Part shown: piece after piece, positions 45,873-55,958 of the stretch
Layout of the letters: the number at the start of each line of letters is the position of its first letter
How positions within the stretch are numbered: position 1 is the stretch's first letter
DNA from: Pseudomonas sp. Irchel 3E20
GTDB taxonomy: Bacteria > Pseudomonadota > Gammaproteobacteria > Pseudomonadales > Pseudomonadaceae
DNA: 64,000 bases
Direction: 5' to 3'
Assembly: GCF_900187645.1 (NCBI RefSeq)
Contig: NZ_FYEE01000004.1
Coordinates: 423,142-487,141 of the forward strand
Made by a program: the position numbers and the translations under genes
The notes under the pieces: generated by a model
What the model was told of the DNA's origin: nothing
The model's input: the letters and a program-made list of their open reading frames with translations, nothing else
Database searches by the model: none

Positions 45873-47702
45873 ATGCGCCCTGTCCTCCTGCTTCTTATCA
45901 GCCTGGCCTTGAGCTTTCCCGCAAGCGCGACCATCAGCGAAAGCCACGGCTATGCGCAGTTCGGCACACTCAAGTACCCGGCCAAATTCACCCATTTCGA
46001 TTGGGTCAACCCGTCTGCGCCCAAAGGCGGCACGTTGCGGGTGATGGCGTTCGGCACCTTCGACACCCTCAACCCCTATACCTTCAAGGGCACCAGCCCG
46101 GTGTCCACGGCCAATTTCCTGCAATACGGCATCAACGAACTCAACGAGCCCCTGATGGTCGGCACCGGCCAGTACGCGCCGTCGGGCGACGAGCCGATTT
46201 CCAGCTACGGCCTGATCGCCCAGTCGGTGGAATACAGCGAGGACCGCAGTTGGGTGGTGTTCAACCTGCGCCCTGAAGCGCGTTTTCACGATGGCAAGCC
46301 GATCACCGCCTATGACGTGGCGTTTTCCTATCGTCTGCTGCTCAAGGAAGGCCACCCGCAGTACCGCACCAACCTGCAGGAAGTGTTGCGGGTCGATATC
46401 CTCACTCCCCACCGCGTGCGTTTCGTGTTCAAGCGCGCCGGTAACCCGCTGTTGATCTTGCGCCTGGGGGAACTGCCGGTGCTGCCCCAGCACTACTGGA
46501 AAGACCGAGACTTCAAGGCCACCACCTTCGAGCCGCCCCTGGGCAGCGGCCCGTATCGGGTCCGCGAGGTGCAGCCGGGACGGCGTTTAGTGTACGAACG
46601 GGTTAGGGATTACTGGGGCAAGGACCTGCCGGTCAACCGTGGCAAGTACAATTTCGACCGCGCCGAAGTAGAGTTCTACCGCGACAGCGATGTTGCTTTC
46701 GAGGCGTTCAAGGCCGGTGAATTCGACATCTACATCGAGCACCAGGCCAAGAACTGGGCCAATGGCTATCGCTTCCCGGCGGTGGCGCGCGGCGACGTTA
46801 TCAAGGCCCAGATCCCCCACCAAATCCCGACCCAGACCCAAGGCCTGTTCATGAACAGCCGCCGCAGCGCTTTTGCCGACGCCAAGGTGCGCGAGGCCCT
46901 GGGCCTGATGTTCGATTTCGAGTGGACCAACCGCACCCTGTTCAGCGACGCCTATCAACGGGCCATCAGCTACTACCCCAACAGCGAATTCTCCGCCAGC
47001 GGCGTGCCGGTGGGCCACGAGTGGCTGCTGCTCTCGCCCTACCGCAGCCAATTGCCGGCCAGCCTGTTCACCCAGCCCTTCAGCCTGCCGCGCACCGACG
47101 GCCGTGGCATCCCCCGCGACACCCTGCGCCGTGCCCTGGGCCTGCTGGGCGAGGCCGGTTGGAAACTCAACGGCCAGCGGCTGGTCAACAGCAGCGGCCA
47201 GCCGTTGAACCTGGAGATCCTGTTGGTCAACCCGAACCTGGAGCGCATCCTGCAGCCCTACACCGAGAACCTGGCGAGCATCGGCATCAACGCCCAACTG
47301 CGCACGGTGGACCGCGCCCAGTACAAGCAGCGCCTGGACCAGTTCGATTTCGACATGATCCTCATGACCCTCGACCAGACCTTAAGCCCCGGCCTTGAGC
47401 AGTGGCAGTACTTCCACTCCAGCCAGGTCGCGGTCAAGGGCAGCAAGAACTACGCCGGCGTGGCCAACCCGGTGGTCGACCACTTGCTGGAACAACTGCT
47501 CGCCGCCCAGACCCGCGATGCGCAACTGGCGGCCGGCCGGGCCCTGGACCGGGTCCTGCTGTGGCAGCACTACATCATTCCCAATTGGTACATCAACTAT
47601 CATCGCCTGGCGTACCGCAACCGGTTCGCCTTCGTCGCCACGCCGCCCTATAGCCTGGGCCTGAGCGCGTGGTGGCTGAAGTCTTCGGAGAAAGTCCAAT
47701 GA
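45873..47702 (+). CDS. yejA: Peptide ABC transporter periplasmic binding protein (first of two, YejA-like)
   Basis: SBP family 5 (OppA/YejA type) of 609 residues with signal peptide RPVLLLLISLALSFPASA. Family blocks: FDWVNPSAPKGGTLRVMAFG near residue 40, [20 protein letters not shown] near 125, and LGSGPYRVREVQPGRRLVYE. In enteric bacteria YejABEF imports peptides such as microcin C. ATG 45873 gives a normal signal peptide; ATG 45852 in the same frame is the alternative. The stop overlaps the start of a second, homologous SBP gene. Confidence 0.88.
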   Translation: MRPVLLLLISLALSFPASATISESHGYAQFGTLKYPAKFTHFDWVNPSAPKGGTLRVMAFGTFDTLNPYTFKGTSPVSTANFLQYGINELNEPLMVGTGQYAPSGDEPISSYGLIAQSVEYSEDRSWVVFNLRPEARFHDGKPITAYDVAFSYRLLLKEGHPQYRTNLQEVLRVDILTPHRVRFVFKRAGNPLLILRLGELPVLPQHYWKDRDFKATTFEPPLGSGPYRVREVQPGRRLVYERVRDYWGKDLPVNRGKYNFDRAEVEFYRDSDVAFEAFKAGEFDIYIEHQAKNWANGYRFPAVARGDVIKAQIPHQIPTQTQGLFMNSRRSAFADAKVREALGLMFDFEWTNRTLFSDAYQRAISYYPNSEFSASGVPVGHEWLLLSPYRSQLPASLFTQPFSLPRTDGRGIPRDTLRRALGLLGEAGWKLNGQRLVNSSGQPLNLEILLVNPNLERILQPYTENLASIGINAQLRTVDRAQYKQRLDQFDFDMILMTLDQTLSPGLEQWQYFHSSQVAVKGSKNYAGVANPVVDHLLEQLLAAQTRDAQLAAGRALDRVLLWQHYIIPNWYINYHRLAYRNRFAFVATPPYSLGLSAWWLKSSEKVQ

Positions 47703-49540
47703 TGCCTTTGCGTACCCTGATTGGCCTGCTGTTCGCGGGCGCCGCGCTGTTTGCCCACGCCGCCCCGCAACACGCCCTCACGCTCTACAACGAGCCGCCG
47801 AAATACCCCGCCGACTTCAAGCACTTCGCCTACGTCAACCCCGACGCCCCCAAGGGCGGCACCTTCCGCCAGGCCGGTTTCGGCGGTTTCGACAGCCTCA
47901 ACCCGTTCATCAGCAAAGGCGTGCCGGTGGACGGCATCGGCGAGGTCTACGACACCCTCGCCAAGCAAGGCCTGGACGAGCCCTTTACCCAGTACGGCTT
48001 GATCGCCAGCAAGATCGAAAAGGCCCCCGACAACAGCTGGGTGCGCTTCTACCTGCGCCCCGAAGCGCGCTTCCATGATGGCCACCCGGTGCGCGCCGAA
48101 GACGTGGTGTTCAGCTTCCATACCCTCATCAAGAACGGCGGCCCGCTGTATCGCGGCTACTACGCCGACGTGGAAGAGGTGATAGCCGAAGATCCCCTGC
48201 GCGTGCTGTTCAAGTTCAAACACAGCAACAACCGCGAGCTGCCGCTGATCCTGGGGCAAATCGCGGTGCTGCCCAAGCATTGGTGGGCCACCCGCGATTT
48301 CACCAAGGGCAACCTGGAAATCCCCCTGGGCAGCGGCCCCTACAGGATCACCCAGGTCAAGGCCGGGCGCTCGGTGCGCTACGAGCGGGTCAAGGACTAC
48401 TGGGGCAAGGACCTGCCGGTCAACCGGGGTTTCTACAACTTCGATGTGATGACCATCGACTACTACCGCGACAACACCGTCGCCGTCGAAGCCCTCAAGG
48501 CCGGGCAGTTCGACTACTGGCTCGAATCGGTGGCCAAGACCTGGGCCAACGCCTATAACATCCCCGCCGTGAGCGAAGGCCGCTTGATTAAGGAGCAGAT
48601 CCCCAACGGCAACCCCACCGGCATGCAGGGTTTTGTCTACAACCTGCGCCGCCCGGTGTTCCAGGACGTGCGGGTGCGCGAGGCGCTAAGCCTATTGCTG
48701 GATTTCGAGTGGACCAACAAACAACTGTTCAACGGCGCCTACGTGCGCACCCGCAGTTACTTCGACAACTCGGAGATGGCCGCCACCGGCCGCCCCGACG
48801 CCGCCCAACTGGCGATCCTCGAACCCCTGCGCGGGCAAATCCCCGAGCAAGCGTTTGGCGATGCCTTCCAGAACTCTGTCACCGATGGCAGCGGCATGAT
48901 CCGCGCCCAGCAACGCAAGGCCTATCAACTGCTGCAAGAGGCCGGTTGGCGCATCGTCGACGACAAAATGGTCGATGCCAGCGGCAAACCGGTGAGCCTC
49001 GAGTTCCTCCTGGTGCAGACCGATTTCGAACGCATCCTGCTGCCGTTCAAGCGTAACCTCAGCGACCTGGGCATCGACCTGGTGATCCGCCGCGTAGACG
49101 TCTCGCAGTACATCAACCGCCTGCGCTCGCGGGACTTCGACATGATCGTCGGCGGTTTCCCGCAATCGAACTCGCCAGGCAACGAACAGCGAGAATTCTG
49201 GAAGAGCGAAGCCGCCGACAACCCCGGCAGCCGCAATTTCATGGGCCTCAAAGACCCGGCCGTAGACCAAGTGGTGGAGCAACTCATCAACGCCGACTCG
49301 CGGCAGAGCCTGGTGGCCCACACCCGGGCGCTGGACCGCATCCTGCAATGGGGCTACTACGTGATCCCCAACTGGCATATCAAGACCTGGCGCGTGGTGT
49401 ACTGGAACCACATCGGCCACCCCAAGGTGCCGCCAACCTACGACATCGGCACCGACACCTGGTGGATCAAGCCCGACGCCGCGCCGGCACCGGAAGTGCA
49501 GACCCAGGTACAAGCCACCACCGCCGAGGGGGCGCACTAA
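47699..49540 (+). CDS. yejA: Peptide ABC transporter periplasmic binding protein (second of two, YejA-like)
   Basis: 613-residue SBP family 5 protein with signal peptide ([19 protein letters not shown]). It is a diverged paralogue of the preceding protein, sharing [20 protein letters not shown] and [11 protein letters not shown] blocks in the same order. GGAG lies 8 bases before ATG 47699, which overlaps the upstream stop (ATGA); ATG 47702 directly follows. Two binding proteins for one permease pair suggest a widened substrate range. It is followed by yejB after one base. Confidence 0.88.
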   Translation: MMPLRTLIGLLFAGAALFAHAAPQHALTLYNEPPKYPADFKHFAYVNPDAPKGGTFRQAGFGGFDSLNPFISKGVPVDGIGEVYDTLAKQGLDEPFTQYGLIASKIEKAPDNSWVRFYLRPEARFHDGHPVRAEDVVFSFHTLIKNGGPLYRGYYADVEEVIAEDPLRVLFKFKHSNNRELPLILGQIAVLPKHWWATRDFTKGNLEIPLGSGPYRITQVKAGRSVRYERVKDYWGKDLPVNRGFYNFDVMTIDYYRDNTVAVEALKAGQFDYWLESVAKTWANAYNIPAVSEGRLIKEQIPNGNPTGMQGFVYNLRRPVFQDVRVREALSLLLDFEWTNKQLFNGAYVRTRSYFDNSEMAATGRPDAAQLAILEPLRGQIPEQAFGDAFQNSVTDGSGMIRAQQRKAYQLLQEAGWRIVDDKMVDASGKPVSLEFLLVQTDFERILLPFKRNLSDLGIDLVIRRVDVSQYINRLRSRDFDMIVGGFPQSNSPGNEQREFWKSEAADNPGSRNFMGLKDPAVDQVVEQLINADSRQSLVAHTRALDRILQWGYYVIPNWHIKTWRVVYWNHIGHPKVPPTYDIGTDTWWIKPDAAPAPEVQTQVQATTAEGAH

Positions 49541-49541
49541 C

Positions 49542-50615
49542 ATGCTGGCCTATATCGCTCGGCGCCTGCTGCTGATTATCCCGACCCTGTTCGGCATCCT
49601 GCTCATCAACTTCGTCATCATCCAGGCCGCGCCTGGCGGCCCGGTGGAACAGATGATCGCCAAGCTCGAAGGCTTCGACGGCGCCACCAGCCGCATCGCC
49701 GGCGGCGGCTCGGAGGTGTCGGTGGCCGGTTCCAGCTACCGTGGCGCCCAGGGCCTGGACCCGGCGCTGATTAAGGAAATCGAGCACATGTACGGCTTCG
49801 ACAAATCGGCGCCGGAACGCCTGTGGATCATGGTCAAGAACTACGCGCGCCTGGACTTTGGCGACAGCTTCTTCCGCGACGCCAAGGTCATCGACCTCAT
49901 CAAGGAAAAAATGCCGGTGTCCATCTCCCTCGGGCTGTGGAGCACGCTGATTATGTACCTAGTGTCGATCCCCCTGGGGATCGCCAAGGCCACCCGCCAC
50001 GGCAGCCATTTCGACGTGTGGACCAGCTCGGCGATCATCGTCGGCTACGCCATCCCCGCATTCCTGTTCGCCATCCTGCTGATCGTGGTGTTCGCCGGCG
50101 GCAGTTACCTGGACTGGTTCCCGCTACGTGGCCTGACCTCCAACAACTTCGAGGAACTGAGCTGGGGTGGCAAGATCCTCGACTACTTCTGGCACCTGGC
50201 CCTGCCCGTCACGGCCCTGGTGATCGGCAACTTTGCCACCATGACCCTGCTGACCAAGAACAGCTTCCTCGACGAAATCAACAAACAGTACGTGATTACC
50301 GCTAAGGCCAAAGGCCTGAGCAACCATCGGGTGCTCTACGGCCATGTGTTCCGCAACGCCATGCTGCTGGTGATCGCCGGGTTCCCCTCGGCCTTTATCG
50401 GGATTTTCTTCACCGGCTCGCTGCTGGTGGAAGTGATCTTCTCCCTCGACGGCCTCGGCCTGATGAGCTTTGAAGCGGCGATCAACCGCGATTACCCGGT
50501 GGTCTTCGGCACCCTGTTCATCTTCACCCTGCTGGGCCTGGTGGTGAAACTGATCGGCGACCTCACCTACACCTTGGTCGACCCTCGTATCGACTTTGAA
50601 AGCCGGGAGCAGTGA
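49542..50615 (+). CDS. yejB: Peptide ABC transporter permease YejB
   Basis: 357-residue inner-membrane permease with the DppB-type start [20 protein letters not shown] and a long periplasmic insertion after helix 1 (about 35-130), as in YejB. The EAA-loop for ATPase contact is around [20 protein letters not shown] (about 250-270). It starts one base after the second SBP gene and is followed by yejE after one base. Confidence 0.93.
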   Translation: MLAYIARRLLLIIPTLFGILLINFVIIQAAPGGPVEQMIAKLEGFDGATSRIAGGGSEVSVAGSSYRGAQGLDPALIKEIEHMYGFDKSAPERLWIMVKNYARLDFGDSFFRDAKVIDLIKEKMPVSISLGLWSTLIMYLVSIPLGIAKATRHGSHFDVWTSSAIIVGYAIPAFLFAILLIVVFAGGSYLDWFPLRGLTSNNFEELSWGGKILDYFWHLALPVTALVIGNFATMTLLTKNSFLDEINKQYVITAKAKGLSNHRVLYGHVFRNAMLLVIAGFPSAFIGIFFTGSLLVEVIFSLDGLGLMSFEAAINRDYPVVFGTLFIFTLLGLVVKLIGDLTYTLVDPRIDFESREQ

Positions 50616-50616
50616 G

Positions 50617-51636
50617 ATGACCCTATCGCCCCTCAATCGCCGCCGTTTCGAGCGTTTCAAGGCCAATAAGCGCGGCTGGTGGTCGCTGTGGCTGTTCCTG
50701 GTCCTGTTTGGCCTGAGCCTGGGCGCCGAGTTGATCGCCAACGACAAACCCCTGGCGGTGCACTACGACGGTGGCTGGTACTTCCCGGCCCTCAAGCGCT
50801 ACCCGGAAACCACCTTCGGCGGCGAATTCCCGCTGGAAGCCAACTACAAGAGCCCCTACATCCGCGAACTGCTCAAGGCCAAGGACGCCTGGACCCTGTG
50901 GGCGCCGATCCCGTTCAGCTACCAGAGCATCAACTACGACCTCAAAGTGCCCGCCCCCGCGCCGCCCTCGGCAGACAACTGGCTAGGCACCGACGACCAG
51001 GGCCGCGATGTGCTGGCGCGGGTCATCTACGGTTTTCGCGTGTCGGTGCTGTTCGCCCTGACCCTGACCGTGCTCAGTTCCATCATCGGCGTGATCGCCG
51101 GCGCCCTGCAGGGCTTCTATGGCGGCTGGGTCGACCTGGCCGGGCAGCGCTTCCTGGAGATTTGGTCCGGGCTACCGGTGCTGTATCTGCTGATAATCCT
51201 CGCCAGCTTCGTGCAGCCCAACTTCTGGTGGCTGCTGGGCATCATGCTGCTGTTTTCCTGGATGAGCCTGGTGGACGTGGTGCGCGCCGAGTTCCTGCGC
51301 GGGCGGAACCTGGAATACGTACGCGCCGCCCGGGCCCTGGGCATGCGCAACGGCGCGATCATGTTCCGCCACATCCTGCCCAATGCCATGGTCTCGACCA
51401 TGACCTTCATGCCGTTCATCCTCACCGGCGCCATCGGCACCCTCACCGCCCTGGACTTCCTCGGTTTCGGCCTGCCGCCCGGCGCGCCGTCCCTGGGCGA
51501 ACTGGTGGCCCAGGGCAAATCCAACCTGCAAGCGCCGTGGCTGGGCATCAGTGCCTTCGCGGTGCTGGCGATCATGTTGAGTTTGCTGGTGTTTATCGGC
51601 GAGTCCGCTCGCGATGCCTTCGACCCGAGGAAGTGA
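50617..51636 (+). CDS. yejE: Peptide ABC transporter permease YejE
   Basis: 339-residue DppC-type permease. Helix 1 lies at residues 20-40, then a large periplasmic loop, then NWLGTDDQGRDVLARVIYG (about 123-141) typical of the family. The EAA-loop is ARALGMRNGAIMFRHILPNA (about 238-257). ATG 50617 directly follows the yejB stop (TGAG-ATG). Partner of yejB in the transmembrane channel. Confidence 0.93.
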   Translation: MTLSPLNRRRFERFKANKRGWWSLWLFLVLFGLSLGAELIANDKPLAVHYDGGWYFPALKRYPETTFGGEFPLEANYKSPYIRELLKAKDAWTLWAPIPFSYQSINYDLKVPAPAPPSADNWLGTDDQGRDVLARVIYGFRVSVLFALTLTVLSSIIGVIAGALQGFYGGWVDLAGQRFLEIWSGLPVLYLLIILASFVQPNFWWLLGIMLLFSWMSLVDVVRAEFLRGRNLEYVRAARALGMRNGAIMFRHILPNAMVSTMTFMPFILTGAIGTLTALDFLGFGLPPGAPSLGELVAQGKSNLQAPWLGISAFAVLAIMLSLLVFIGESARDAFDPRK

Positions 51637-51637
51637 A

Positions 51638-53242
51638 ATGAATCAGGACAATCTGATCGAAGTACGCGACCTGGCCGTCGAATTCGTGGTGGGCGAGCAG
51701 TGCCAGCGCGTGGTCCATAGCGTCAGTTTCGATATCAAACGCGGCGAAACCCTGGCCCTGGTGGGCGAAAGCGGTTCGGGCAAGTCGGTCACCGCCCACT
51801 CCATCCTGCGGTTGCTGCCCTACCCCTTGGCGCGCCACCCCAGCGGCACCATCCATTACGCCGGCAAAAACCTACTGACCCTGGACGAAAAACCCCTACG
51901 GCAGATTCGCGGCAACCGCATCGCGATGATTTTCCAAGAGCCCATGACCTCGCTGAACCCGCTGCACTGCATCGAAAAGCAGATCAACGAAGTGCTCGGC
52001 CTGCACAAGGGCCTCACCGGCAAGGCCGCCACCCGGCGCACCCTGGAGTTGCTGGAGCTGGTGGGCATCCCCGAGCCCCACAAACGCCTCAAGGCCCTGC
52101 CCCACGAACTCTCGGGCGGCCAGCGCCAACGGGTGATGATCGCCATGGCCCTGGCCAACGAGCCGGAGCTGCTGATCGCCGACGAGCCGACCACCGCCCT
52201 GGACGTCACCGTCCAGTTGAAAATCCTCGAACTGCTCAAAGAGCTGCAAGCGCGCCTGGGCATGGCCCTGCTGCTGATTAGCCATGACCTCAACCTGGTG
52301 CGGCGCATCGCCCACCGGGTGTGCGTGATGCAGCGCGGCTGCATCGTTGAGCAAGCGCCGTGCGAGGAACTGTTCCGCGCGCCCCAGCACCCCTACACCC
52401 AGGAACTGCTGGCCGCCGAACCCAGTGGCGGCCCCGTAGACCACCTCCCCGGCGCGCCACTGCTGGAGGTGAACGACCTCAGGGTCTGGTTCCCGATCAA
52501 GAAAGGCTTTTTGCGCCGCACGGTCGATTACGTCAAAGCGGTGGACGGCATCCACTTCAGCCTGCCCCAGGGCCAGACCCTGGGCATCGTCGGCGAAAGC
52601 GGCTCGGGCAAGTCCACCCTGGGCCTGGCGATTTTGCGCCTGATCGCCAGCCAGGGCGGCATCCGCTTCGAGGGCCAGGCCCTGGACGGCTTGACCCAGC
52701 AGCAAGTGAGGCCCCTGCGCCGGGAAATGCAGGTGGTGTTCCAAGACCCCTTCGGCAGCCTCAGCCCGCGCATGTGCGTGAGCGAGATCGTCGGCGAAGG
52801 CCTGCGCATCCACAAGATCGGCACGGCGGCCGAGCAGGAAAAAGCCATTATCGAGGCCCTGGTGGAAGTCGGCCTCGACCCCCAGACCCGCCACCGCTAC
52901 CCCCACGAATTCTCCGGCGGCCAGCGTCAGCGCATCGCCATCGCCCGCGCCCTGGTACTCAAGCCCCGGTTGATCCTGCTGGACGAACCCACCTCGGCCC
53001 TGGACCGCACCGTGCAGCGCCAGGTGGTGGAACTGCTGCGTTCGCTGCAACGCAAGTACAACCTGACCTACCTGTTCATCAGCCATGACCTGGCGGTGGT
53101 CAAGGCGTTGAGCCATCAGTTGATGGTGGTCAAGCAGGGCCAGGTAGTGGAGCAAGGCGAAGCCCAAGCGATATTCGCCGCGCCCCAGCATCCTTACACC
53201 CGGCAACTGCTCGAAGCGGCGTTCCTAGTGCCGGCCTCCTGA
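51638..53242 (+). CDS. yejF: Peptide ABC transporter ATP-binding protein YejF (two ABC domains)
   Basis: 534 residues carrying two fused ABC ATPases. Domain 1: Walker A GESGSGKSVT near residue 42, signature LSGGQRQR near 159, Walker B LLIADEPTTALD. Domain 2: Walker A GESGSGKST near 315, signature FSGGQRQR near 427, Walker B LILLDEPTSALD. ATG 51638 lies 1 base after the yejE stop (TGAA-ATG). It powers import by YejB/YejE. Last gene of the operon. Confidence 0.95.
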   Translation: MNQDNLIEVRDLAVEFVVGEQCQRVVHSVSFDIKRGETLALVGESGSGKSVTAHSILRLLPYPLARHPSGTIHYAGKNLLTLDEKPLRQIRGNRIAMIFQEPMTSLNPLHCIEKQINEVLGLHKGLTGKAATRRTLELLELVGIPEPHKRLKALPHELSGGQRQRVMIAMALANEPELLIADEPTTALDVTVQLKILELLKELQARLGMALLLISHDLNLVRRIAHRVCVMQRGCIVEQAPCEELFRAPQHPYTQELLAAEPSGGPVDHLPGAPLLEVNDLRVWFPIKKGFLRRTVDYVKAVDGIHFSLPQGQTLGIVGESGSGKSTLGLAILRLIASQGGIRFEGQALDGLTQQQVRPLRREMQVVFQDPFGSLSPRMCVSEIVGEGLRIHKIGTAAEQEKAIIEALVEVGLDPQTRHRYPHEFSGGQRQRIAIARALVLKPRLILLDEPTSALDRTVQRQVVELLRSLQRKYNLTYLFISHDLAVVKALSHQLMVVKQGQVVEQGEAQAIFAAPQHPYTRQLLEAAFLVPAS

Positions 53243-53304
53243 CTGGCCGGGCTTAGGCCCTATATAGATACGTCCTGCTGGCTTGGGTTTGCGGCAAAGA
53301 TGAG

Positions 53305-53326
53305 ACGCCATCGAACACGATGGCGT
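53305..53326. promoter_or_regulatory. Hairpin before the DUF4329-like gene
   Basis: Perfect 9-bp stem ACGCCATCG-AACA-CGATGGCGT, 29 bases before the ATG at 53356. There is no T-tract. It may be an operator or a weak terminator of the yej operon. Confidence 0.4.
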
Positions 53327-53355
53327 TGATTCCCCACCCAGCCAAAGGACACCCC

Positions 53356-55317
53356 ATGCAGGCAACCATCCCCGCCACTGACGCCGCCAGTGCCCCTTTC
53401 ATAAGTAACTTTCGCCCGCTCTTTAGCCCCAGGTTCATCAGCCAGAACGATGCGGCCATGTATGTGCATGCCTTGATGACGGTGTACGACCATGAACAAG
53501 TCGAACAAGGCGGCTTCATTTTCAAACTGGCCGACCAGCACTATGTCGCGACCCTGCCTATCAAGGGCAAAAAATTCAGTTTTGAACTGAGCAGCATTTT
53601 CCCCCCGCACCCCTCCGGCCACGTCACGGTGCCGGAGGGTATCGAGATCTGTGCCGCCTACCATTCCCATGTGGATGTTGCGTTCAGTGTCATGTGGTCG
53701 TCGTTTTTTTCACTGCCGGATCTCTCCAATGCCATTCGCTACAGGGCTTTGATTCCGTCGTTCTTGGTGTCCCACCCCAAGAGTGGCTCGCTGCTCAAAT
53801 ACAGCGCCCATGATCTACCGGCCACCCAGGTGCTGCTCGAAAGGCTCCACCCCCAGGACGAATTAACCATTGCCCTGGAAAAGGAAATGCGCAAAGGGCG
53901 CCTGGACATGACCGATCTGGTGCGCCTGGTCGCGACGACCGGCAAGCTGGAGGTACTTGCCCCCGGCCAGATCTGGGGAAGCGTGGGCACCCTTTCACCT
54001 CAATGGAAAATGCCCAGCAGCACCTCTGAGCTGGTGGCCGCGCCGTACCTGGGGCCGGTGTTCAACAGCCAGTTGGCGGCATTCCTCGACTTGGAAACCC
54101 TTGTACTAGACACCTCCCAGCAATGCGCTGGGCTTATCCTCAAACACGTCCAACAGGAAAAATACCTCTACACCCGCCCGGTGACGGTGCGTGATAGTGG
54201 TTTTTCGCTGGCCAGTTTCTTGCCCCAGAGCGAGTCCGGCGAGCTGGCGCTGCCTGCGCACTATGAGATCGACGCCCTCTATCACACAGTGTCCGGCTTG
54301 CCTGCGGATATGGAGTGGCCAGCCCTTGAACTTGAGCAGAATTTTTTCAGCCCCGCCGACATGTTCCACTGCCTGTCCCGGGCCGCCGTGTACCCGGGGC
54401 TGCCCACCTACCTGCTGACCCCCAGCAACGCCAGCCTGAAATACACCCCGGCCCCCGGCCCCCTGCAAGATCAGCTCTTCGCCCTGCTCAACCCGTTCGG
54501 TGGCCCCCGCACCCGGTTGCAATTGGCCTTGAACAACGGAACGTCCACCCACCTCGATTACGTGCATCAGGTGATTGCCGCCGGTACCTTGCAGGTTGTG
54601 ACCACCAGCCCCTTATGGCGCAACCGCGGCCCCGTGGCGGGCGATTGGCTACCGCTGCAAGCAGACGCAGAGCCTGACCCGCCGCAAGACTATTACCAGG
54701 GCGAGCAACTGGTGTTCGGCCCGATGTTCGATCACTCCGACGATGCCGTGGAATTTCAAGCCGCCAAGTTCGTGAGTTTTAGCCGGTTTACCGGTATTAC
54801 CCTCAAGCACCCGCAGAAGAAAACCGTGCTAGCGGCGACGGTTTTTGCCGAACAGACGCTGACTTACCCGCGCCAGCGGATATTTTCCCCCGTCGCGCAA
54901 GAGCGCCCGGCAGAGGTGGAAGGGTTCGAGCCCGACGGCATCTACTTCACCAGCGGCGTCGCCTTCCCCATTGACCCGGCGTCGGCTGAACTGCTGCCCG
55001 CCAACTTCTTCGAGCCCCAGGCCCTGGCGTTCTTCTTTGACGTACGACGCGACAGCTTTAACGCCACCGCTGCCTACTGGGCGGGCCGCGACGGTGCACT
55101 GCTGCGCTACCGCGCCAGTAACAGTGCGGCCGAGCAGGCGTTGATCCAACGCCTGCAACCGGATACGCAAACCGGCATCAGCCCACTAGAGGCCGAACTC
55201 GCCACGCAGCAACTCGATACCCTGGGCTTCGCCCGCCTAGTGGCTGCGGCTGGGGAGCTTAGGGTGCTCAAGACCAGCAGCCAGTGGAAGGAACGCGGCC
55301 CGGTGCAGTTCGACTAA
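53356..55317 (+). CDS. Protein of three tandem DUF4329-like modules
   Basis: 653 residues without signal peptide or membrane segment; AAAGGA lies 6 bases before ATG 53356. I read three diverged modules of about 210 residues (about 15-220, 235-435, 450-653). Each ends in a G-x-L-x-V...S-x-x-W segment: GKLEVLAPGQIWG, GTLQVVTTSPLWRNRGPV, GELRVLKTSSQWKERGPV. Module 1 contains AAYHSHVD followed by FFSLPDL and PKSGSLLKYS, the arrangement of DUF4329, a JAB-like domain found in RHS and toxin proteins. Module 2 keeps YHT and FFSPADM but loses the second His; module 3 has lost both. Role unknown; single-gene unit between the yej and fec operons. Confidence 0.7.
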   Translation: MQATIPATDAASAPFISNFRPLFSPRFISQNDAAMYVHALMTVYDHEQVEQGGFIFKLADQHYVATLPIKGKKFSFELSSIFPPHPSGHVTVPEGIEICAAYHSHVDVAFSVMWSSFFSLPDLSNAIRYRALIPSFLVSHPKSGSLLKYSAHDLPATQVLLERLHPQDELTIALEKEMRKGRLDMTDLVRLVATTGKLEVLAPGQIWGSVGTLSPQWKMPSSTSELVAAPYLGPVFNSQLAAFLDLETLVLDTSQQCAGLILKHVQQEKYLYTRPVTVRDSGFSLASFLPQSESGELALPAHYEIDALYHTVSGLPADMEWPALELEQNFFSPADMFHCLSRAAVYPGLPTYLLTPSNASLKYTPAPGPLQDQLFALLNPFGGPRTRLQLALNNGTSTHLDYVHQVIAAGTLQVVTTSPLWRNRGPVAGDWLPLQADAEPDPPQDYYQGEQLVFGPMFDHSDDAVEFQAAKFVSFSRFTGITLKHPQKKTVLAATVFAEQTLTYPRQRIFSPVAQERPAEVEGFEPDGIYFTSGVAFPIDPASAELLPANFFEPQALAFFFDVRRDSFNATAAYWAGRDGALLRYRASNSAAEQALIQRLQPDTQTGISPLEAELATQQLDTLGFARLVAAAGELRVLKTSSQWKERGPVQFD

Positions 55318-55327
55318 GACTGCAAAA

Positions 55328-55346
55328 GCAAACCAATATCATTTGC
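55328..55346 (-). promoter_or_regulatory. Fur-like box before the second fecI
   Basis: Read on the minus strand, GCAAATGATATTGGTTTGC matches the 19-base Fur consensus at 12 positions, including AATGATA, and is itself a dyad (GCAAA/TTTGC). It is about 80 bases before fecI. Confidence 0.55.
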
Positions 55347-55426
55347 ACCGCCGTCGGGCATTTGCTTTAATCGCGACCCATTCCCATTCGCACTCATGGC
55401 TTCGCGCCAACGGACACGTGCCCTTG

Positions 55427-55951
55427 ATGACGGTTGCCGACAGTTCACAGGCCCACACCCTCTACGCCACCCATCACCGGTGGCTGTACGAGTTGCTGCG
55501 CCGGCGCCTGAGCAATGCGTTCGATGCCGCCGACCTGGCCCACGACACCTTCCTGCGGGTGCTCAAGCGCCCCCAGGCGTTCAATGGCGAAGTGCACGAG
55601 CGCTCGTACCTGGCCACCATCGCCCGGGGGCTGTGCATCGACCACTGGCGCCGGCGGCAGCTGGAACAGGCCTGGCTCCAGGCCCTGGGCCTGCAGCCGC
55701 CGGCCCTGCAACCGTCGCCTGAACAACGGGCGATCATCGTCGAAACCCTGCACGAGGTGGACGCCATGCTCCAGCGCCTGCCCCAGCGGGTCAGCGATGC
55801 CTTCGTGCTGGCCCAGTTGCACGGCATGCCCTACCGGGACATCGCCAGCACCCTTGGCGTATCCGAGCGCATGGTCAAGAAGTACCTGGCCCAGGCGCTG
55901 ATGCACTGCGCCATCCTCGAGGCCGAACTCGACGGCCTGCTGATCGAGTAA
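55427..55951 (+). CDS. fecI: FecI-type ECF sigma factor
   Basis: 174 residues from ATG 55427 (MTVADSSQAHTLYATHHRWL). Region 2 reads FDAADLAHDTFLRVLKRPQ, region 4 MPYRDIASTLGVSERMVKKYLAQ. It is expected to direct RNA polymerase to the TonB receptor gene at 57041. fecR starts 7 bases after its stop. The frame upstream to 55343 would run through the Fur-like box and is not used. Confidence 0.92.
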   Translation: MTVADSSQAHTLYATHHRWLYELLRRRLSNAFDAADLAHDTFLRVLKRPQAFNGEVHERSYLATIARGLCIDHWRRRQLEQAWLQALGLQPPALQPSPEQRAIIVETLHEVDAMLQRLPQRVSDAFVLAQLHGMPYRDIASTLGVSERMVKKYLAQALMHCAILEAELDGLLIE

Positions 55952-55958
55952 GCCCCAC

